Assembly (NCBI GenBank): GCA_964422145.1
Contig: CAYQZV010000028.1
Span: forward strand, 1-11,644
Direction: 5' to 3'
From: JACNKV01 sp964422145
Lineage (GTDB): Bacteria; Fidelibacterota; Marinisomatia; Marinisomatales; JACNKV01
DNA length: 11,644 nt
Shown: positions 7,986-11,644 of the stretch, piece after piece
Position numbering within the stretch: the stretch's first letter is position 1
Layout: each line of letters starts with the position of its first letter
Notes under the pieces: model-generated
Databases searched by the model: none
The model's input: only the letters and a program-made list of their open reading frames with translations
Told to the model about the DNA's origin: nothing
Translations under genes and position numbers: made by a program

Positions 7986-7992
7986 GAGGTGA
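7986..7992 (+). promoter_or_regulatory. Strong Shine-Dalgarno of the lipoprotein gene
   Basis: GAGGTGA, with its AGG core 5 bases before the ATG at 7995, is the best ribosome binding site in the window. The in-frame GTG at 7989 is part of this site and so is unlikely to be the start. Confidence 0.7.
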
Positions 7993-7994
7993 AT

Positions 7995-8786
7995 ATGAAA
8001 TTAAACCATTTATTAATTATCATCAGTGTGATTGCCCTTTTTTCATGCGTCGGACCTCCTGACCCGCAGCACGGATTCGTTGAGAATTTCCCCGTTGTTG
8101 TCAGTGCAGATTCTGTCTTTACTTATACGTTAAGAGGAGACGATTATTCCTTTGAAGATGATTACATTTTGAGTTTCGATCTAAACGAAAATATGATTGT
8201 CTCAACCGTTTTGATCGTCGCAGATTATTCAGGAAGTTCGTCTGATACTTCCCGAATATGGTTGTTGAATGATCAGGATATTGTACAACAATCATGGCTC
8301 ATTAATCGAAATCAAATCCAAGTTGAAAATCGACAGGTCGATTCGGTATATTTCTTTCCAACAAAAGTGATGATTTCCGGAAATCATTTCAGCGGTGTTC
8401 TGGAGTTTGTGCTTAAAACACAATCCATTTCCGAAGAACTAGAAGAGAATGTCCCAAGTGTCATCAATACGAATTCAGTTTTTTCATTTTCTCTGGACGC
8501 GAACCTCTTCAGCTTTGATCGTTTCTATCGTTTGGGATTTGTACTGCATAACGATGACACATTAGTTACGAATATCACGATGAGTGAGTGGGTAGATTTA
8601 GGGGAAGATACAACCTTTGTTACGTTGTTCTCTGCCGACACCACTGAACTGCAAAATTATCCTGTTAACGAAAATGTTCATATTACAGATGAAATTCTGA
8701 TCAGTGATGACAATAGTCCGGAATTTATCAGAGTTCAAGGTCAAAATCTATCCGGTATATTAGATATTCTGATAACGAGGAAGTGA
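7995..8786 (+). CDS. Predicted lipoprotein with two tandem copies of a ~120-residue domain, function unknown
   Basis: A 263-residue protein I do not recognise by family. It begins with a lipoprotein signal peptide: a short basic start, a hydrophobic stretch LLIIISVIALF, and a lipobox LFSC with Cys18 as the lipidated residue (Phe at -2 is unusual but tolerated). The mature protein is acidic and rich in beta-prone residues. It is an internal duplication: SADSVFTYTL (37-46) matches NTNSVFSFSL (158-167), and HFSGVLEFVL (131-140) matches NLSGILDILI (251-260), a near-constant offset of 120-121 residues. Each half would form a beta-sandwich-like domain, probably in the periplasm or on the outer membrane. 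It follows rmuC by 19 bases with a strong Shine-Dalgarno and is likely co-transcribed with it. There are no catalytic motifs. A binding or structural role is a guess. The gene is somewhat more AT-rich than pepA and rmuC. Confidence 0.85.
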   Translation: MKLNHLLIIISVIALFSCVGPPDPQHGFVENFPVVVSADSVFTYTLRGDDYSFEDDYILSFDLNENMIVSTVLIVADYSGSSSDTSRIWLLNDQDIVQQSWLINRNQIQVENRQVDSVYFFPTKVMISGNHFSGVLEFVLKTQSISEELEENVPSVINTNSVFSFSLDANLFSFDRFYRLGFVLHNDDTLVTNITMSEWVDLGEDTTFVTLFSADTTELQNYPVNENVHITDEILISDDNSPEFIRVQGQNLSGILDILITRK

Positions 8787-8851
8787 TCTGGAATTATTGT
8801 CTGCAGATTTCACACATTTAATTAAGATAAAAAGCATCCTTTTTTGAATCC
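8787..8851. promoter_or_regulatory. lepA leader: possible weak promoter and A/T hairpin, no Shine-Dalgarno
   Basis: This is the longest gap within the second gene block. TTGTCT (8797-8802) and TAATTA (8819-8824) are 16 bases apart and could be a weak promoter for lepA-polA. AAAAAG (8829-8834) can pair with CTTTTT (8839-8844) around CATC, and a run of six T occupies the place where a ribosome binding site would be. The hairpin with its T-run could be a weak terminator for the upstream genes or a modest translation control. All of this is visible sequence; its function is inferred. Confidence 0.25.
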
Positions 8852-10654
8852 ATGTCAACGAAGTATATACGCAATTTTTGTATCATAGCTCATATCGATC
8901 ACGGCAAGTCCACGCTGGCGGACCGGCTGTTGGAAGAAACGCACACACTTTCGACAAAAGATATGAAAGCACAGGTTTTGGACAGCATGGATCTTGAACG
9001 GGAGCGAGGGATTACAATTAAAAGTCATCCGATTCAGATGAAGTATAATCACCACGACGGGCATCAATATACGTTTAATTTAATTGATACACCCGGACAC
9101 GTGGATTTTTCGTATGAAGTTTCTCGATCTTTGGCTGCTTGTGAAGGAGCTTTGCTTCTGGTTGATGCCGCACAAGGTGTCGAAGCTCAAACCGTTAGTA
9201 ATACGTATTTAGCGGTTGAAAATGATTTGACATTGATCCCTGTCATTAATAAAATTGATTTACCATCATCCCGAGTGGATGAAGTTTCTACGCAGATCAT
9301 GGAATTGATCGGATGTGACAAAGAAGAGATTATCCATGTCAGCGCAAAATCCGGTGAAGGAATTCAAGACATTTTTAATGCGATCGTCGATCATATTTCT
9401 CCACCGGAAGACAGCCATCAGGAGAATACACGTGCTTTGATCTTTGACTCCATGTATGATAATTATCGCGGAGTTATACCATACGTCCGAGTTTTTGACG
9501 GTGTTTTGGAGCCGAAAATGACAGCTCAATTCTTTGCGCATGGACATACATACGACATTACCGAGGTCGGGCATTTTGTGTTAAAGCAAGTCCCGGCAAA
9601 GCAGCTAAAAGCCGGAGACGTCGGTTATATTATTGCGAATATCCGAGATATGGAGCATGTTGAGCCGGGTGATACACTGACCGTAAAACAGTTTAAAGCG
9701 GATGAGCGTCTCCTCGGATATGAAAAAATCAAACCGATGGTGTTTTCAGGGTTGTATCCGGCGGATGCAGATGATTATGAGCAGCTTCGTTTAGCGTTGG
9801 ACAAGCTGAAATTGAATGATGCATCATTGATCTACGAACCGGAAACGTCTGAAGCGCTTGGGTTTGGTTTTCGTGCAGGATTCTTAGGGCTACTGCACAT
9901 GGAGATCATTCAGGAACGGTTGGAGAGAGAATTCAATCTGGATTTAGTGACAACGACACCAAATGTTCGATATAAAGTGATCACACAGGACGGTGATACC
10001 ATTGAGGTGGACACGCCCGCAAAGATGCCGAACCCGGGAGAGATAAAAGAAATTCTCGAACCGATCGTAACAGCAGAGATCATTACACCGAGCGAGTATA
10101 TCGGTAATATTATGACGCTGTGTCAAAAAAAGCGCGGACAGTATAAAACCACACATTATTTATCCTCGGATAAAGCCCAGCTTCATTACGAACTACCCCT
10201 TGCTGAAGTTATTTTTGATTTTTATGACAAGTTAAAATCCACGACACGAGGATATGCCTCTTTAGATTATTCGATTTCAGAATTTCGTCCGGGATCGTTG
10301 AAAAAACTGGATATCATGATTCATGGAGAATCGGTCGATGCGCTGTCTACCATCTGCCACGCAGATGATGCTTATCATCGGGGTGTAGCGTTGTGCAGCA
10401 AGTTAAAGGAATTGATCCCAAGGCAGATGTTTGATGTCGCGATTCAAGCTTCGCTCGGATCGCGTATTATTGCGAGAACGACGGTACGCGCTTTGAAAAA
10501 GAATGTCACCGCAAAATGTTACGGCGGAGACATCACCAGGAAGCGGAAACTCTGGGAAAAACAAAAAGCCGGAAAACGCCGAATGAAAATGATCGGAAAG
10601 ATCGAAGTTCCGCAAGAAGCTCTCCTTGCTGTGTTACAAATTGAGAACGATTAG
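8852..10654 (+). CDS. lepA: Elongation factor 4 (LepA), ribosome back-translocating GTPase
   Basis: A 600-residue translational GTPase, the usual length for LepA. It binds the ribosome and hydrolyses GTP. It was proposed to reverse faulty translocation and has also been linked to ribosome assembly and to stress conditions such as high salt; the protein shuttles between cytoplasm and membrane in E. coli. All GTPase motifs are intact: G1 AHIDHGKST (13-21), the switch I ERERGITIK, G3 DTPGHVDF (79-86), and G4 NKID (133-136). The elongation-factor domains follow, with the LepA-type EALGFGFRAGFLGLLHME junction. The LepA-specific C-terminal domain starts near GYASLDYSISEF (467), with FRPGSLKKLD, ASLGSRIIARTTV and KCYGGDITRKRKLWEKQK. 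The start at 8852 gives the standard MSTKYIRNFCIIAHIDHGKST end, so it is firm, although no Shine-Dalgarno precedes it (a T-run lies there instead). The polA start is 5 bases downstream of its stop, so the two are co-transcribed and probably translationally coupled. Confidence 0.98.
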   Translation: MSTKYIRNFCIIAHIDHGKSTLADRLLEETHTLSTKDMKAQVLDSMDLERERGITIKSHPIQMKYNHHDGHQYTFNLIDTPGHVDFSYEVSRSLAACEGALLLVDAAQGVEAQTVSNTYLAVENDLTLIPVINKIDLPSSRVDEVSTQIMELIGCDKEEIIHVSAKSGEGIQDIFNAIVDHISPPEDSHQENTRALIFDSMYDNYRGVIPYVRVFDGVLEPKMTAQFFAHGHTYDITEVGHFVLKQVPAKQLKAGDVGYIIANIRDMEHVEPGDTLTVKQFKADERLLGYEKIKPMVFSGLYPADADDYEQLRLALDKLKLNDASLIYEPETSEALGFGFRAGFLGLLHMEIIQERLEREFNLDLVTTTPNVRYKVITQDGDTIEVDTPAKMPNPGEIKEILEPIVTAEIITPSEYIGNIMTLCQKKRGQYKTTHYLSSDKAQLHYELPLAEVIFDFYDKLKSTTRGYASLDYSISEFRPGSLKKLDIMIHGESVDALSTICHADDAYHRGVALCSKLKELIPRQMFDVAIQASLGSRIIARTTVRALKKNVTAKCYGGDITRKRKLWEKQKAGKRRMKMIGKIEVPQEALLAVLQIEND

Positions 10655-10659
10655 TTCGA

Positions 10660-11644
10660 ATGACGTCTAAACGTAAACGATTATTCCTTATTGACGGATA
10701 TGCGATGCTGTATCGATCGCATTTTGCTCTGATCCGAAATCCGCTGATCACCAGTTACGGACTCCATACCAGTGCATTATTTGGGTTTATGAATCAGTTG
10801 TTGAAACTCATCCAGACTGAAAAGCCTGATTATATTGCCACAATTTTTGATTCAAAAGAAAAGACATTTCGGCATGAACGATATCCTGAGTATAAAGCGA
10901 CTCGGGAAAAAATGCCCGACGAATTGAAAGAGCAGCTTCCGCATCTTTGGAAACTGATCAATGCGATGCAGATCATTTCGCTGTCAAAGCCAGGATTTGA
11001 AGCAGACGATATCATTGGAACCATCGCGAAACAAGGCGCTGATGAAGATTTAGACGTATTTATCGTCAGCGGGGACAAAGATTTTATGCAGCTGGTCAAT
11101 GAACAAATCTTTTTATTTGCTCCGCAAACCCGAAATAAAGAAACCATTGTGTATGATCGAGATAAAGTCGAAGAAAAATGGGGTGTTCCGCCGGAGAAGA
11201 TCATTGATCTACTGGGGTTAATGGGAGATTCATCGGACAATATCCCGGGTGTTCGCGGGGTGGGTGAAAAATCTGCTGTGAAACTCATCAAAGAATTTGG
11301 AACGCTGGAAGCATCCTTGGACTATGCCGAAACTGTGGGAAACAAACGAGTCAGAACCGGGTTGCTCAATCATAAAGATGATGCGTTGTTAAGCAAAGAA
11401 TTGGTCACGATTGACACCGCTGTCGAACTGGACGTGTCCATTGGGGAATTAAAGCGTGAATCGATGGATATTGAAGCTCTCAGCGCACTGTTTACTGAAT
11501 ACGAGTTTACCGGATTACAACGAAGTCTGCCCACGTTTGCCGAGACAAAAACACCGAAACAGCCGGAAGTAAAGAAACGTTACGCTACCGTTAAAACCAA
11601 AAAAGAGTTATCGGATTATTTCAAGGATTGGGCTGACAGTCAAT
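10660..11644 (+). CDS. polA: DNA polymerase I, N-terminal part (cut by window end)
   Basis: The first 328 residues of DNA polymerase I, running off the right edge in an open frame. The enzyme fills gaps and removes RNA primers during replication and repair. The 5'-nuclease domain (about 1-290) is complete and looks active: acidic metal residues D12 in FLIDG, E114-A-D116-D117, D139 and D141 in SGDKD, and D190 and D193 in MGDSSDNIPGV, plus the FRHERYPEYKATR segment and the helix-hairpin-helix VRGVGEKSA. From about residue 305 (KKRYATVKTKKEL) the fragment enters what is normally the 3'-5' exonuclease-like domain. No exonuclease catalytic acid is reached, so proofreading and the polymerase domain cannot be judged. 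The ATG at 10660 is only 5 bases after the lepA stop and has no clear Shine-Dalgarno, so initiation probably depends on ribosomes finishing lepA. A separate 5'-nuclease protein could look alike, but continuation past residue 290 favours polA. Confidence 0.95.
   Translation, partial: MTSKRKRLFLIDGYAMLYRSHFALIRNPLITSYGLHTSALFGFMNQLLKLIQTEKPDYIATIFDSKEKTFRHERYPEYKATREKMPDELKEQLPHLWKLINAMQIISLSKPGFEADDIIGTIAKQGADEDLDVFIVSGDKDFMQLVNEQIFLFAPQTRNKETIVYDRDKVEEKWGVPPEKIIDLLGLMGDSSDNIPGVRGVGEKSAVKLIKEFGTLEASLDYAETVGNKRVRTGLLNHKDDALLSKELVTIDTAVELDVSIGELKRESMDIEALSALFTEYEFTGLQRSLPTFAETKTPKQPEVKKRYATVKTKKELSDYFKDWADSQ

Noticed and set aside
10830..11291. 153-codon open frame on the minus strand opposite polA
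   Set aside because: The opposite strand encodes an intact 5'-nuclease with all metal residues; the minus frame is Ser-rich with no motif.
1..11644. Mobile element, toxin-antitoxin or defence system
   Set aside because: No transposase, integrase, terminal inverted repeats, target duplications or small toxin-like gene pairs were found; most of the genes are housekeeping.

Overview
The window most likely comes from a bacterium of the FCB group outside the classical Bacteroidetes. A Candidatus Marinimicrobia (Neomarinimicrobiota)-like, Ignavibacteria-like or KSB1-like lineage fits best. Two signs point there. The giant secreted protein ends in a type IX-secretion/FlgD-like sorting domain with the NYPNPFNP signature. 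It also carries a GC-M-D...NYNP...DD-SC motif common in marine members of that group. Strong Shine-Dalgarno sequences before several genes are unlike typical Bacteroidetes. This placement is inferred from motifs only; no phylogeny was done.

All genes lie on the + strand. Region 1 (1-4744) is AT-rich. It holds the last 57 codons of an unrecognised gene, then a 1498-residue secreted multidomain protein that starts 14 bases after that gene's stop codon. The protein has, in order: signal peptide, a putative papain-like/CHAP-like Cys-His domain, a von Willebrand factor A domain with intact MIDAS residues, an Ig-like region, a Cys-paired NYNP motif, two parallel beta-helix regions, a helical TPR-like stretch and a C-terminal sorting domain. 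A 13-bp hairpin follows it, then about 190 bases of AT-rich non-coding DNA.

Region 2 (4933-11644) is higher in GC and compact. It encodes a universal-stress-family protein with a degenerate nucleotide-binding loop, an M17 leucyl aminopeptidase, RmuC, a small lipoprotein built from two copies of a ~120-residue domain, elongation factor 4 (LepA), and the N-terminal 328 codons of DNA polymerase I (cut by the window end). The first four are spaced 19-29 bases apart and look like one transcription unit. A 65-base gap precedes lepA, and lepA and polA are only 5 bases apart. Region 2 is mostly housekeeping: protein turnover, translation quality and DNA maintenance.

No RNA gene, insertion sequence, CRISPR array or defence system was found. 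The least ordinary items are the domain architecture of the giant protein, its compositional contrast with the neighbouring genes, the duplicated-domain lipoprotein and the degenerate USP loop. None of these proves a new system.
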